Program-made: the position numbers and the translations under genes | NCBI GenBank assembly: GCA_032716605.1 | Contig: CM064572.1 | Span: 43,920,703-43,984,702, forward strand | Origin: Paralithodes platypus | Lineage: Eukaryota > Arthropoda > Malacostraca > Decapoda > Lithodidae | DNA: 64,000 nucleotides | Direction: 5' to 3' | Shown here: piece after piece, positions 1 through 13,500 of the stretch | Position numbering within the stretch: the stretch's first letter is position 1 | Layout: every line of letters starts with the position of its first letter | The notes under the pieces: generated by a model | The model's input: the letters and a program-made list of their open reading frames with translations, nothing else | What the model was told of the DNA's origin: nothing | Databases searched by the model: none

Positions 1-1290
1 TTTCCGGTACGTTCTTCTTAGTAGCATCCGACATTATTCAGAAGATTCCTTGTTCGGTGCTTGAGGACTTTATCACACTTTCTTTCATAAAGGAGTGACA
101 GATATTATTGATTAACGTAACGTTAAGTAAACCTTCTTCTTGTTTGCATTAGATCACTCTTGTGATTTAATTAAGTTAACTATATTTTCCTTGTGTACCA
201 TAACTAAGCAACCATATGTTATAGGTAATAGGCTGTTTCAGAGAACATCAGCCTATAGTAGAAGCACATAGATACTGAGAGTTAAGATACCCCACTATCG
301 CAGATATCACTCTGGAGGGTATAATTATGTGTTCTTTGTTCGACGGGATTATATATCAGGGGTTGGATCTAGCGTTTCCGTTGTTGCATTTATGCCAGTC
401 TAGTCCAATGTATAAGAGCCACTGATTTATATGAGACCCGATCGTAACAATACATTATAAATATATTATAGACATAGACAGTAAAGTTAAATAACATGTC
501 AGATTGTACAGTCTGTTTATTGGTTCTTATATAGACGATGGTGATGAGCGTGAACCATTGTCGAAAATATATGAAAAACGTAATTTCAAAATATTCATAT
601 TGTTAATTTAGATGCTTGATTGTCATTTGGTGGTTTGCATTAACGGGTTTAAAAAGTAATATGTCGATGTAGGATATTGATAAGTCTATTTGGATGAAAC
701 AAGTCGAATTTTACATGAAATGTCATTTCTCTTTGCAAAATGTCGATCTATTGCTATATGTCTATATTGGACCAATGCATTGCCTTTTAGAGATTGTATC
801 AGTCGATTTAAAATGGTATTTTGTCTAACACATTTGCAATATGTCAAATTGTCAAACTCAATGCTGGAAAACTCTGAAAAAACGTCAATTCGAGCTGCAA
901 CATATATCTAACAACCTGTAGGATATATGGGAAATATATATATAACAACCTGTAGGATATATGGGAAATATATATATAACAACCTGTAGGATATATGGGA
1001 AGTAGCAAAAGCAAAATATATGGGAGAGGATGACAAAATATAAATTATATGCTACTAGGATTCTCAGGGCACATCTAATTCGTTTGCGACGAAAGAAATA
1101 CTAAGATATGTATTTAATATAAATAATAATATTAATAATAATAGTCATAATAAGATAATGCAATAAAGCAAACCCCATTACATTCTGAGCAAACATTGAA
1201 AGAAGGCAAGCCTCTCACAAAAATACAAATTTCACGACAAGTGTATAAATTCGTGGCTGCATATTAGGATATATATTGTTCTGGGGTCTG
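1..1290. other. A+T-rich DNA with no recognised gene
   Basis: I see no coding signal, RNA gene or recognisable transposon in this stretch apart from the 34-bp minisatellite listed separately. The one short open frame (690-911) has no recognisable motif and the composition of random A+T-rich sequence. It is probably old intergenic DNA. Confidence 0.6.
908..1005. repeat. 34-bp minisatellite, 3 copies
   Basis: The core aacaacctgtaggatatatg starts at 910, 944 and 978, an exact 34-bp period. Copies are joined by (at)n tracts and the third runs out at about 1005. It is unrelated in sequence to the 35-bp satellite further right despite the similar period. Confidence 0.9.
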
Positions 1291-1644
1291 TTAAGGGAGG
1301 ATGGGCGTATTTATGTGATCATTTATGTATGTTTTTAATATTTGTTCTTGTTTTAGTTTCCTCCCTAGACCTCCATCAAGCTTGAACAAACAAAAACCCC
1401 GGCCAAGACCCTCCTTCAAGATGATTAATTCATTTTTCGATAGCAAAATATACAGGCTCGGTACCGCTCGCCAGGAAAAAAGTCGACTCCTAAAAGACAC
1501 GAAAAGTCTTAATATTGATAAAGAAATTGGGCGAAAGGTCTTAAATTCGCCAAACTAATAGAACGAACGTCTTAAAATCTGAAAACTAATGGGGCTAAAC
1601 ACGAAGGAGTAGGGGGCCAGAAAAACCCGCCCATCTCCCCTTAA
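1291..1644 (+). mobile_element. TTAA miniature element, family 1 (copy A)
   Basis: About 354 bp bounded by ttaa at both ends, with imperfect terminal inverted repeats: ttaagggaggatggg on the left and cccatctccccttaa on the right. The interior carries the blocks found in all family-1 copies: 'tagtttcctccctagacctcc', 'atcaagctt', 'ggctcg..accgctcgcc', 'gtcttaatattga', 'tcgccaaactaat' and 'ggggctaaac'. There is no coding capacity. TTAA-specific insertion with duplication of that tetranucleotide is typical of piggyBac-superfamily elements, so I infer a non-autonomous piggyBac-like element. No transposase source is present in the window. Confidence 0.75.
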
Positions 1645-1695
1645 AGAGAAAGAGTGATGCAGTGCCCGTTCTAGTGATATACTCTTCAGGGTCTG

Positions 1696-2059
1696 TTAAA
1701 GAGACACTGGGAACTTTCTCGGGGGAATACTCCACTTGAGGGACATTTTTCTGGACTCCTTTCTCCCTCATGATTAGCCTCATTGGTTTCGAGATTTTAA
1801 GACATTCGACCCATTAGTTTGGCGATTTTAAGATCTTTCACCCCGTTTATGTTGATTTAAAGACCTTTCGCGCCATTTAGGTGTCAATTTTGTCGTAGTA
1901 AGCGATAGCGAGCCTGTAATTTAAGAGGACCCGGAACCGGACTTCGGCCGGGACATGTTTCTACCGAAAAAATTACAAATTTGTCTTGAAAGAGGGTCTA
2001 AAGAATGTTAATTTAAGCTTTATGGAGGTCTAGGGAACAAACTAAATACCTGGCCTTAA
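1696..2059 (-). mobile_element. TTAA miniature element, family 1 (copy B), abutting the 35-bp satellite
   Basis: This family-1 copy is in the opposite orientation to copy A. It shows the reversed blocks 'ccattagtttggcgatttta', 'gcgatagcgagcc', 'cggacttcggccggg' (a hairpin-forming palindrome in the family) and 'tttatggaggtctaggg'. It starts at ttaa (1696-1699) and ends at ttaa (2056-2059). The 35-bp satellite begins at the next bases, so the element edge and the array edge coincide. Confidence 0.7.
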
Positions 2060-3693
2060 GAAGTATGGTGGAGATAGAGCAGCATGATGGATAGTGCGGA
2101 GGGAGATAATAGAGCAGCATGATGGATAGTGCGGAGGGAGATAATAGAGCAGCATGATGGATAGTGCGGAGGGATAATAGAGCAGCATGATGGATAGTGC
2201 GGAGGGAGATAATAGAGCAGCATGATGGATAGTGCGGAGGGAGATAATAGAGCAGCATGATGGATAGTGCGGAGGGAGATAATAGAGCAGCATGATGGAT
2301 AGTGCAGAGGGAGATAATAGAGCAGCATGATGGATAGTGCGGAGGGAGATAATAGAGCAGCATGATGGATAGTGCAGAGGGAGATAATAGAGCAGCATGA
2401 TGGATAGTGCGGAGGGAGATAATAGAGCAGCATGATGGATAGTGCGGAGGGAGATAATAGAGCAGCATGATGGATAGTGCGGAGGGAGATAATAGAGCAG
2501 CATGATGGATAGTGCGGAGGGAGATAATAGAGCAGCATGATGGATAGTGCGGGAGATAATAGAGCAGCATGATGGATAGTGCGGAGGGAGATAATAGAGC
2601 ACCATGATGGATAGTGCGGAGGGAGATAATAGAGCAGCATGATGGATAGTGCGGAGGGAGATAATATAGCAGCATGATGGATAGTGCGGAGGGAGATAAT
2701 AGAGCAGCATGATGGATAGTGCAGAGGGAGATAATAGAGCAGCATGATGGATAGTGCGGAGGGAGATAATAGAGCAGCATGATGGATAGTGCGGAGGGAG
2801 ATAATAGAGCAGCATGATGGATAGTGCGGAGGGAGATAATAGAGCAGCATGATGGATAGTGCGGAGGGAGATAATAGAGCAGCATGATGGATAGTGCGGA
2901 GGGAGATAATAGAGCAGCATGATGGATAGTGCGGAGGGAGATAATAGAGCAGCATGATGGATAGTGCGGAGGGAGATAATAGAGCAGCATGATGGATAGT
3001 GCGGAGGGAGATAATAGAGCAGCATGATGGATAGTGCAGAGGGAGATAATAGAGCAGCATGATGGATAGTGCGGAGGGAGATAATAGAGCAGCATGATGG
3101 ATAGTGCGGAGGGAGATAATAGAGCAGCATGATGGATAGTGCGGAGGGAGATAATAGAGCAGCATGATGGATAGTGCGGAGGGAGATAATAGAGCAGCAT
3201 GATGGATAGTGCGGAGGGAGATAATAGAGCAGCATGATGGATAGTGTGGAGGGAGATAATAGAGCAGCATGATGGATAGTGCGGAGGGAGATAATAGAGC
3301 AGCATGATGGATAGTGCGGAGGGAGATAATAGAGCAGCATGATGGATAGTGCGGAGGGAGATAATAGAGCAGCATGATGGATAGTGCGGAGGGAGATAAT
3401 AGAGCAGCATGATGGATAGTGCGGAGGGAGATAATAGAGCAGCATGATGGATAGTGCGGAGGGAGATAATAGAGCAGCATGATGGTAGTGCGGAGGGAGA
3501 TAATAGAGCAGCATGATGGATAGTGCGGAGGGAGATAATAGAGCAGCATGATGGATAGTGCGGAGGGAGATAATAGAGCAGCATGATGGATAGTGTGGAG
3601 GGAGATAATAGAGCAGCATGATGGATAGTGCGGAGGGAGATAATAGAGCAGCATGATGGATAGTGTGGAGGGAGATAATAGAGCAGCATGATG
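2060..3693. repeat. 35-bp satellite array, left block (about 47 copies)
   Basis: Tandem 35-bp monomers containing gatggatagtgcggagggag followed by ataatagagcagcat. Copies are nearly identical, with occasional single substitutions (such as gtgcag or gtgtgg for gtgcgg) and short deletions. The plus strand is 74% purine with 14 G and 3 C per monomer. The minus strand has no stop triplet in any frame, so all three minus frames stay open and translate to a 35-residue period. Indels that are not multiples of three are tolerated, which argues against coding. Confidence 0.98.
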
Positions 3694-4524
3694 TTAAATA
3701 ACAAATGTTAAATATAAACTAGCTAATTTAGAATTAGAAAATTCAGACTGCGAGAAAGATCTAGGTGTGTTTGTTAGCAATGATTTGAAGCCTAGAAAAC
3801 AGTGTATAAGCGTTCGTAATAAGGCAAACAGGATTCTCGGGTTCATCTCTAGGAGTGTGAGTAACAGAACTGCTGAAGTTATCTTAAAACTTTACTTGTC
3901 ATTAGTGAGACCCCATATGGATTATGCTGTCCAATTTTGGTGTCCTTATTACAGAATGGACATTGATTCATTGGAGAGAATTCAGCGTAGAATGACAAAA
4001 ATGATCCATAATATTAGAAATTTTCCGTATGAAGAAGGTTGAAGAAATTAGGTTTACATTCGTTAGAGAGGAAGAGTTAGAAGGGATATGATAGAGGTGT
4101 CAAGTGGGAGTGGGATTAACAAAGATGACAAATGTACTAAAGCTCAGTGATAGCGAAAGAACTCGTACCAATGGATGGATAAATTTCGTTCAGAAAAGAT
4201 ATAGGCAACATGGTTTGGTAACAGAGTTGTAGATGGGTGGAATAGGCTACCAAGTGATATAGTGGGATCAAGACGATAGGGAGCTTTAAGAAAAATTGGA
4301 TAGCATATGGACGAGAAGGGTGTGAAGGGGATCAGCCGGGTTGGGCCAATCAGGCTCTGCAGATGCGTTAATCTCTAACCGGTTTGGTAAGATGATCCTC
4401 AGGGTATTAGAGTGTTGAGCCTATAATTGGGCTTTGTAATTGGGGTTGTGTGGGACAGGGATCTGCCTTGCTTAGGCCAATCGGCTTTCTGCAGACTCCC
4501 ATTTTCTTATTTTCTTATGTTCTT
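3694..4524 (+). mobile_element. CR1/L2-like LINE 3' fragment inserted in the 35-bp satellite
   Basis: A 5'-truncated non-LTR retrotransposon on the plus strand. It encodes the C-terminal part of the reverse-transcriptase protein, then 3' sequence ending in a short repeated tail (ttttcttattttcttatgttcttatg-like) instead of poly(A), as in CR1/L2 elements. The satellite resumes immediately. The six bases atgatg occur on both sides (3688-3693 and 4525-4530), so a clean insertion with a target duplication is visible. Related fragments lie at 59803-60735. Confidence 0.85.
3767..4042 (+). pseudogene. LINE reverse transcriptase, C-terminal fragment
   Basis: A 91-codon open frame with the signature of the region after the RT catalytic core in Jockey/CR1/L2-group elements: 'ANRILGFISRSVSNRT', then 'LYLSLVRPHMDYAVQFW', then 'LERIQRRMTKMI' and 'FPYEE'. 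The catalytic YADD-type motif and the endonuclease are missing because the copy is 5'-truncated. The frame is lost after 4042, although downstream sequence in shifted frames still resembles 'FGNRVVD.WNRLPS'. It is inactive and sits inside satellite DNA. Confidence 0.85.
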
Positions 4525-7500
4525 ATGATGGATAGTGTGGAGGGAGATAATAGAGCAGCATGATGGATAGTGCGGAGGGAGATAATAGAGCAGCATGATG
4601 GATAGTGTGGAGGGAGATAATAGAGCAGCATGATGGATAGTGCGGAGGGAGATAATAGAGCAGCATGATGGATAGTGCGGAGGGAGATAATAGAGCAGCA
4701 TGATGGATAGTGCGGAGGGAGATAATAGAGCAGCATGATGGGTAGTGCGGAGGGAGATAATAGAGCAGCATGACGGATAGTGCGGAGGGAGATAATAGAG
4801 CAGCATGATGGATAGTGCGGAGGGAGATAATAGAGCAGCATGATGGATAGTGCGGAGGGAGATAATAGAGCAGCATGATGGATAGTGCGGAGGGAGATAA
4901 TAGAGCAGCATGATGGATAGTGCGGAGGGAGATAATAGAGCAGCATGATGGATAGTGCGGAGGGAGATAATAGAGCAGCATGATGGATAGTGCGGAGGGA
5001 GATAATAGAGCAGCATGATGGATAGTGCCGAGGGAGATAATAGAGCAGCATGATGGATAGTGCGGAGGGAGATAATAGAGCAGCATGATGGGTAGTGCGG
5101 AGGGAGATAATAGAGCATGATGGATAGTGCGGAGGGAGATAATAGAGCAGCATGATGGATAGTGCAGAGGGAGATAATAGAGCAGCATGATGGATAGTGC
5201 GGAGGGAGATAATACAGCAGCATGATGGATAGTGCGGGAGATAATAGAGCAGCATTTGGATAGTGCGGAGGGAGATAATAGAGCAGCATGATGGATAGTG
5301 CGGAGGGAGATAATAGAGCAGCATGATGGATAGTGCGGAGGGAGATAATAGAGCAGCATGATGGATAGTGCGGAGGGAGATAATAGAGCAGCATGATGGA
5401 TAGTGCGGAGGGAGATAATAGAGCAGCATGATGGATAGTGCGGAGGGAGATAATAGAGCAGCATGATGGATAGTGCGGAGGGAGATAATAGAGCAGCATG
5501 ATGGATAGTGCGGAGGGAGATAATAGAGCAGCATGATGGATAGTGCGGAGGGAGATAATAGAGCAGCATGACGGATAGTGCGGAGGGAGATAATAGAGCA
5601 GCATCATGGATAGTGCGGAGGGAGATAATAGAGCAGCATGATGGATAGTGCGGAGGGAGATAATAGAGCAGCATGATGGATAGTGCGGAGGGAGATAATA
5701 GAGCAGCATGATGGATAGTGCGGAGGGAGATAATAGAGCAGCATGATGGATAGTGCGGAGGGAGATAATAGAGCAGCATGATGGATAGTGCGGAGGGAGA
5801 TAATAGAGCAGCATGATGGATAGTGCGGAGGGAGATAATAGAGCAGCATGTAGATAGTGCGGAGGGAGATAATAGAGCAGCATGATGGATAGTGCGGAGG
5901 GAGATAATAGAGCAGCATGATGGATAGTGCGGAGGGAGATAATAGAGCAGCATGATGGATAGTGCGAGGGAGATAATAGAGCAGCATGATGGATAGTGCG
6001 GAGGGAGATAATAGAGCAGCATGATGGATAGTGCGGAGGGAGATAATAGAGCAGCATGATGGATAGTGCGGAGGGAGATAATAGAGCAGCATGATGGATA
6101 GTGCGGAGGGAGATAATAGAGCAGCATGATGGATAGTGCGGAGGGAGATAATAGAGCAGCATGATGGATAGTGCGGAGGGAGATAATAGAGCAGCATGAT
6201 GGATAGTGCGGAGGGAGATAATAGAGCAGCATGATGGATAGTGCGGAGGGAGATAATAGAGCAGCATTTGGATAGTGCGGAGGGAGATAATAGAGCAGCA
6301 TGATGGATATTGCGGAGGGAGATAATAGAGCAGCATGATGGATAGTGTGGAGGGAGATAATAGAGCAGCATGATGGATAGTGCGGAGGGAGATAATAGAG
6401 CAGCATGATGGATAGTGCGGAGGGAGATAATAGAGCAGCATGATGGATAGTGCGGAGGGAGATAATAGAGCAGCATGATGGATAGTGCGGAGGGAGATAA
6501 TAGAGCAGCATGATGGATAGTGCGGAGGGAGATAATAGAGCAGCATGATGGATAGTGCGGAGGGAGATAATAGAGCAGCATGATGGATAGTGCGGAGGGA
6601 GATAATAGAGCAGCATGATGGATAGTGCGGAGGGAGAAAATAGAGCAGCATGATGGATAGTGCGGAGGGAGATAATAGAGCAGCATGATGGATAGTGCAG
6701 AGGGAGATAATAGAGCAGCATGATGGATAGTGCGGAGGGAGATAATAGAGCAGCATGATGGATAGTGCGGAGGGAGATAATAGAGCAGCATGATGGATAG
6801 TGCGGAGGGAGATAATAGAGCAGCATGATGGATAGTGCGGAGGGAGATAATAGAGCAGCATGATGGATAGTGCGGAGGGAGATAATAGAGCAGCATGATG
6901 GATAGTGCGGAGGGAGATAATAGAGCAGCATGATGGATAGTGCGGAGGGAGATAATAGAGCAGCATGATAGATAGTGCGGAGGGAGATAATAGAGCAGCA
7001 TGATGGATAGTGCGGAGGGAGATAATAGAGCAGCATGATGGATAGTGCGGAGGGAGATAATAGAGCAGCATGATGGATAGTGCGGAGGGAGATAATAGAG
7101 CAGCATGATGGATAGTGCGGAGGGAGATAATAGAGCAGCATGATGGATAGTGCGGAGGGAGATAATAGAGCAGCATGATGGATAGTGCGGAGGGAGATAA
7201 TAGAGCAGCATGATGGATAGTGCGGAGGGAGATAATAGCAGCATGATGGATAGTGCGGAGGGAGATAATAGAGCAGCATGATGGATAGTGCGGAGGGAGA
7301 TAATAGAGCAGCATGATGGATAGTGCGGAGGGAGATAATAGAGCAGCATGATGGATAGTGCGGAGGGAGATAATAGAGCAGCATGATGTATAGTGCCCAG
7401 GGAGATAATAGAGCAGCATGATGGATAGTGCGGAGGGAGATAATAGAGCAGCATGATGGACAGTGCGGAGGGAGATAATAGAGCAGCATGATGGATAGTG

Positions 7501-10500
7501 CGGAGGGAGATAATAGAGCAGCATGATGGATAGTGCAGAGGGAGATAATAGCAGCATGATGGATAGTGCGGAGGGAGATAATAGAGCAGCATGATGGATA
7601 GTGCGGAGGGAGATAATAGAGCAGCATGATGGATAGTGCGGAGGGAGATAATAGAGCAGCATGATGGATAGTGCGGAGGGAGATAATAGAGCAGCATGAT
7701 GGATAGTGCGGAGGGAGATAATAGAGCAGCATGATGGATAGTGCGGAGGGAGATAATAGAGCAGCATGATGGATAGTGCGGAGGGAGATAATAGAGCAGC
7801 ATGATGGATAGTGCGGAGGGAGATAATAGAGCAGCATGATGGATAGTGCGGAGGGAGATAATAGAGCAGCATGATGGATAGTGCGGAGGATGATAATAGA
7901 GCAGCATGATGGATAGTGCGGAGGGAGATAATAGAGCAGCATGATGGATAGTGCGGAGGGAGATAATAGAGCAGCATCATGGATAGTGCGGAGGGAGATA
8001 ATAGAGCAGCATGATGGATAGTGCGGAGGGAGATAATAGAGCAGCATGATGGATAGTGCGGAGGGAGATAATAGAGCAGCATGATGGATAGTGCGGAGGG
8101 AGATAATAGAGCAGCATGATGGATAGTGCGGAGGGAGATAATAGAGCAGCATGATGGATAGTGCGGAGGGAGATAATAGAGCAGCATGATGGATAGTGCG
8201 GAGGGAGATAATAGAGCAGCATGATGGATAGTGCGGAGGGAGATAATAGAGCAGCATGATGGATAGTGCGGAGGGAGATAATAGAGCAGCATGATGGATA
8301 GTGCGGAGGGAGATAATAGAGCAGCATGATGGATAGTGCGGAGGGAGATAATAGAGCAGCATGATGGATAGTGCGGAGGGAGATAATAGAGCATGATGGA
8401 TAGTGCGGAGGGAGATAATAGAGCAGCATGATGGATAGTGCGGAGGGAGATAATAGAGCAGCATGATGGATAGTGCGGAGGGAGATAATAGAGCAGCATG
8501 ATGGATAGTGCGGAGGGAGATAATAGAGCAGCATGATGGATAGTGCGGAGGGAGATAATAGAGCAGCATGATGGATAGTGCGGAGGGAGATAATAGAGCA
8601 GCATGATGGATAGTGCGGAGGGAGATAATAGAGCAGCATGATGGATAGTGCGGAGGGAGATAATAGAGCAGCATGATGGATAGTGCGGAGGGAGATAATA
8701 GAGCAGCATGATGGATAGTGCGGAGGGAGATAATAGAGCAGCATGATGGATAGTGCGGAGGGAGATAATAGAGCAGCATGATGGATAGTGCGGAGGGAGA
8801 TAATAGAGCAGCATGATGGATAGTGCGGAGGGAGATAATACAGCAGCATGATGGATAGTGCGGAGGGAGATAATAGAGCAGCATGATGGATAGTGCGGAG
8901 TGGGATAATAGAGCAGCATGATGGATAGTGCGGAGGGAGATAATAGAGCAGCATGATGGATAGTGCGGAGGGAGATAATAGAGCAGCATGATGGATAGTG
9001 CGGAGGATGATAATAGAGCAGCATGGTGGATAGTGCGGAGGGAGATAATAGAGCAGCATGATGGATAGTGCGGAGGGAGATAATAGAGCAGCATGATGGA
9101 TAGTGCGGAGGGAGATAATAGAGCAGCATGATGGATAGTGCGGAGGGAGATATAGAGCAGCATGATGGATAGTGCGGAGGGAGATAATAGAGCAGCATGA
9201 TGGATAGTGCGGAGGGAGATAATAGAGCAGCATGATGGATAGTGCGGAGGGAGATAATAGAGCAGCATGATGGATAGTGCGGAGGGAGATAATAGAGCAG
9301 CATGATGGATAGTGCGGAGGGAGATAATAGAGCAGCATGATGGATAGTGCGGAGGGAGATAATAGAGCAGCATGATGGATAGTGCGGAGGGAGATAATAG
9401 AGCAGCATGATGGATAGTGCGGAGGGAGATAATAGAGCAGCATGATGGATAGTGCGGAGGGAGATAATAGAGCAGCATGATGGATAGTGCGGAGGGAGAT
9501 AATAGAGCAGCATGATGGATAGTGCGGAGGGAGATAATAGAGCAGCATGATGGATAGTGCGGAGGGAGATAATAGAGCAGCATGATGGATAGTGCGGAGG
9601 GAGATAATAGAGCAGCATGATGGATAGTGCGGAGGGAGATAATAGAGCAGCATGATGGATAGTGCGGAGGGAGATAATAGAGCAGCATGATGGATAGTGC
9701 GGAGGGAGATAATAGAGCAGCATGATGGATAGTGCGGAGGGAGATAATAGAGCAGCATGATGGATAGTGCGGAGGGAGATAATAGAGCAGCATGATGGAT
9801 AGTGCGGAGGGAGATAATAGAGCAGCATGATGGATAGTGCGGAGGGAGATAATAGAGCAGCATGATGGATAGTGCGGAGGGAGATAATAGAGCAGCATGA
9901 TGGATAGTGCGGAGGGAGATAATAGAGCAGCATGATGGATAGTGCGGAGGGAGATAATAGAGCAGCATGATGGATAGTGCGGAGGGAGATAATAGAGCAG
10001 CATGATGGATAGTGCGGAGGGAGATAATAGAGCAGCATGATGGATAGTGCGGAGGGAGATAATAGAGCAGCATGATGGATAGTGCGGAGGGAGATAATAG
10101 AGCAGCATGATGGATAGTGCGGAGGGAGATAATAGAGCAGCATGATGGATAGTGCGGAGGGAGATAATAGAGCAGCATGATGGATAGTGCGGAGGGAGAT
10201 AATAGAGCAGCATGATGGATAGTGCGGAGGGAGATAATAGAGCAGCATGATGGATAGTGCGGAGGGAGATAATAGAGCAGCATGATGGATAGTGCGGAGG
10301 GAGATAATAGAGCAGCATGATGGATAGTGCGGAGGGAGATAATAGAGCAGCATGATGGATAGTGCGGAGGGTGATAATAGAGCAGCATGATGGATAGTGC
10401 GGAGGGATAATAGAGCAGCATGATGGATAGTGCGGAGGGAGATAATAGAGCAGCATGATGGATAGTGCGGAGGGAGATAATAGAGCAGCATGATGGATAG

Positions 10501-13500
10501 TGCGGAGGGAGATAATAGAGCAGCATGATGGATAGTGCGGAGGGAGATAATAGAGCAGCATGATGGATAGTGCGGAGGGAGATAATAGAGCAGCATGATG
10601 GATAGTGCGGAGGGAGATAATAGAGCAGCATGATGGATAGTGCGGAGGGAGATAATAGAGCAGCATGATGGATAGTGCGGAGGGAGATAATAGAGCAGCA
10701 TGATGGATAGTGCGGAGGGAGATAATAGAGCAGCATGATGGATAGTGCGGAGGGAGATAATAGAGCAGCATGATGGATAGTGCGGAGGGAGATAATAGAG
10801 CAGCATGATGGATAGTGCGGAGGGAGATAATAGAGCAGCATGATGGATAGTGCGGAGGGAGATAATAGAGCAGCATGATGGATAGTGCGGAGGGAGATAA
10901 TAGAGCAGCATGATGGATAGTGCGGAGGGAGATAATAGAGCAGCATGATGGATAGTGCGGAGGGAGATAATAGAGCAGCATGATGGATAGTGCGGAGGGA
11001 GATAATAGAGCAGCATGATGGATAGTGCGGAGGGAGATAATAGAGCAGCATGATGGATAGTGCGGCTGGAGATAATAGAGCAGCATGATGCATATTGCTG
11101 AGGGACATAATAGAGCACCATGATGGATAGTGCGGAGGGAGATAATAGAGCAGCATGATGGATAGTGCGGAGGGAGATAATAGAGCAGCATGATGGATAG
11201 TGCGGAGGGAGATAATAGAGCAGCATGATGGATAGTGCGGAGGGAGATAATAAGCAGCATGATGGATAGTGCGGAGGGAGATAATAGAGCAGCATGATGG
11301 ATAGTGCGGAGGGAGATAATAGAGCAGCATGATGGATAGTGCGGAGGGAGATAATAGAGCAGCATGATGGATAGTGCGGAGGGAGATAATAGAGCAGCAT
11401 GATGGATAGTGCGGAGGGAGATAATAGAGCAGCATGATGGATAGTGCGGAGGGAGATAATAGAGCAGCATGATGGATAGTGCGGAGGGAGATAATAGAGC
11501 AGCATGATGGATAGTGCGGAGGGAGATAATAGAGCAGCATGATGGATAGTGCGGAGGGAGATAATAGAGCAGCATGATGGATAGTGCGGAGGGAGATAAT
11601 AGAGCAGCATGATGGATAGTGCGGAGGGAGATAATAGAGCAGCATGATGGATAGTGCGGAGGGAGATAATAGAGCAGCATGATGGATAGTGCGGAGGGAG
11701 ATAAAAGAGCAGCATGATGGATAGTGCGGAGGGAGATAATAGAGCAGCATGATGGATAGTGCGGAGGGAGATAATAGAGCAGCATGATCCATAGCGCGGA
11801 GGGAGATAATAGAGCAGCATGATGGGTAGTGCGGAGGGAGATAATAGAGCAGCATGATGGATAGTGCAGAGGGAGATAATAGAGAAGCATGATGGATAGT
11901 GCGGAGGGAGATAATAGAGCAGCATGATGGATATTGCGGAGGGAGATAATAGAGCAGCATGATGGATAGTGCGGAGGGAGATAATAGAGCAGCATGATGG
12001 ATAGTGCGGAGGGAGATAATAGAGCAGCATGATGGATAGTGCGGAGGGAGATAATAGAGCAGCATGATGGATAGTGCGGAGGGAGATAATAGAGCAGCAT
12101 GATGGATAGTGCGGAGGGAGATAATAGAGCAGCATAATGGATAGTGCGGAGGGAGATAATAGAGCAGCATGATGGATAGTGCGGAGGGAGAAAATAGAGC
12201 AGCATGATGGATAGTGCGGAGGGAGATAATAGAGCAGCATGATGGATAGTGCGGAGGGAGATAATAGAGCAGCATGATGGATAGTGCGGAGGGAGATAAT
12301 AGAGCAGCATGATGGATAGTGCGGAGGGAGATAATAGAGCAGCATGATGGATAGTGCGGAGGGAGATAATAGAGCAGCATGATGGATAGTGCGGAGGGAG
12401 ATAATAGAGCAGCATGATGGATAGTGCAGAGGGAGATAGAGCAGCATGATGGATAGTGCGGAGGGAGATAATAGAGCAGCATGATGGATAGTGCGGAGGG
12501 AGATAATAGAGCAGCATGATGGATAGTGCGTAGGGAGGGGAGATAATAGAGCAGCATGATGGATAGTGCGGAGGGAGATAATAGAGCAGCATGATGGATA
12601 GTGCGGAGGGAGATAATAGAGCAGCATGATGGATAGTGCGGAGGGAGATAATAGAGCAGCATGATGGATAGTGCGGAGGGATAATAGAGCAGCATGATGG
12701 ATAGTGCGGAGGGAGATAATAGAGCAGCATGATGGATAGTGCGGAGGGAGATAATAGAGCAGCATGATGGATAGTGCGGAGGGAGATAATAGAGCAGCAT
12801 GATGGATAGTGCGGAGGGAGATAATAGAGCAGCATGATGGATAGTGCGGAGGGAGATAATAGAGCAGCATGATGGATAGTGCGGAGGGAGATAATAGAGC
12901 AGCATGATGGATAGTGCGGAGGGAGATAATAGAGCAGCATGATGGATAGTGCGGAGGGAGATAATAGAGCAGCATGATGGATAGTGCGGAGGGAGATAAT
13001 AGAGCAGCATGATGGATAGTGCGGAGGGAGATAATAGAGCAGCATGATGGATAGTGCGGAGGGAGATAATAGAGCAGCATGATGGATAGTGCGGAGGGAG
13101 ATAATAGAGCAGCATGATGGATAGTGCGGAGGGAGATAATAGAGCAGCATGATGGATAGTGCGGAGGGAGATAATAGAGCAGCATGATGGATAGTGCGGA
13201 GGGAGATAATAGAGCAGCATGATGGATAGTGCGGAGGGAGATAATAGAGCAGCATGATGGATAGTGCGGAGAGAGATATTAGAGCAGCATGATGGATAGT
13301 GCGGAGGGAGATAATAGAGCAGCATGATGGATAGTGCGGAGGGAGATAATAGAGCAGCATCATGGATAGTGCGGAGGGAGATAATAGAGCAGCATGATGG
13401 ATAGTGCGGAGGGAGATAATAGAGCAGCATGATGGATAGTGCGGAGGGAGATAATAGAGCAGCATGATGGATAGTGCGGAGGGAGATAATAGAGCAGCAT

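Noticed and set aside
1277..1699. The shared flank ggtctgttaa before copies A and B as evidence of a segmental duplication
   Set aside because: Only about ten bases match and the elements differ in orientation and subtype, so chance or target preference is sufficient.
2013..3704. Three overlapping minus-strand frames of 525-563 codons
   Set aside because: Same cause, in the left satellite block.
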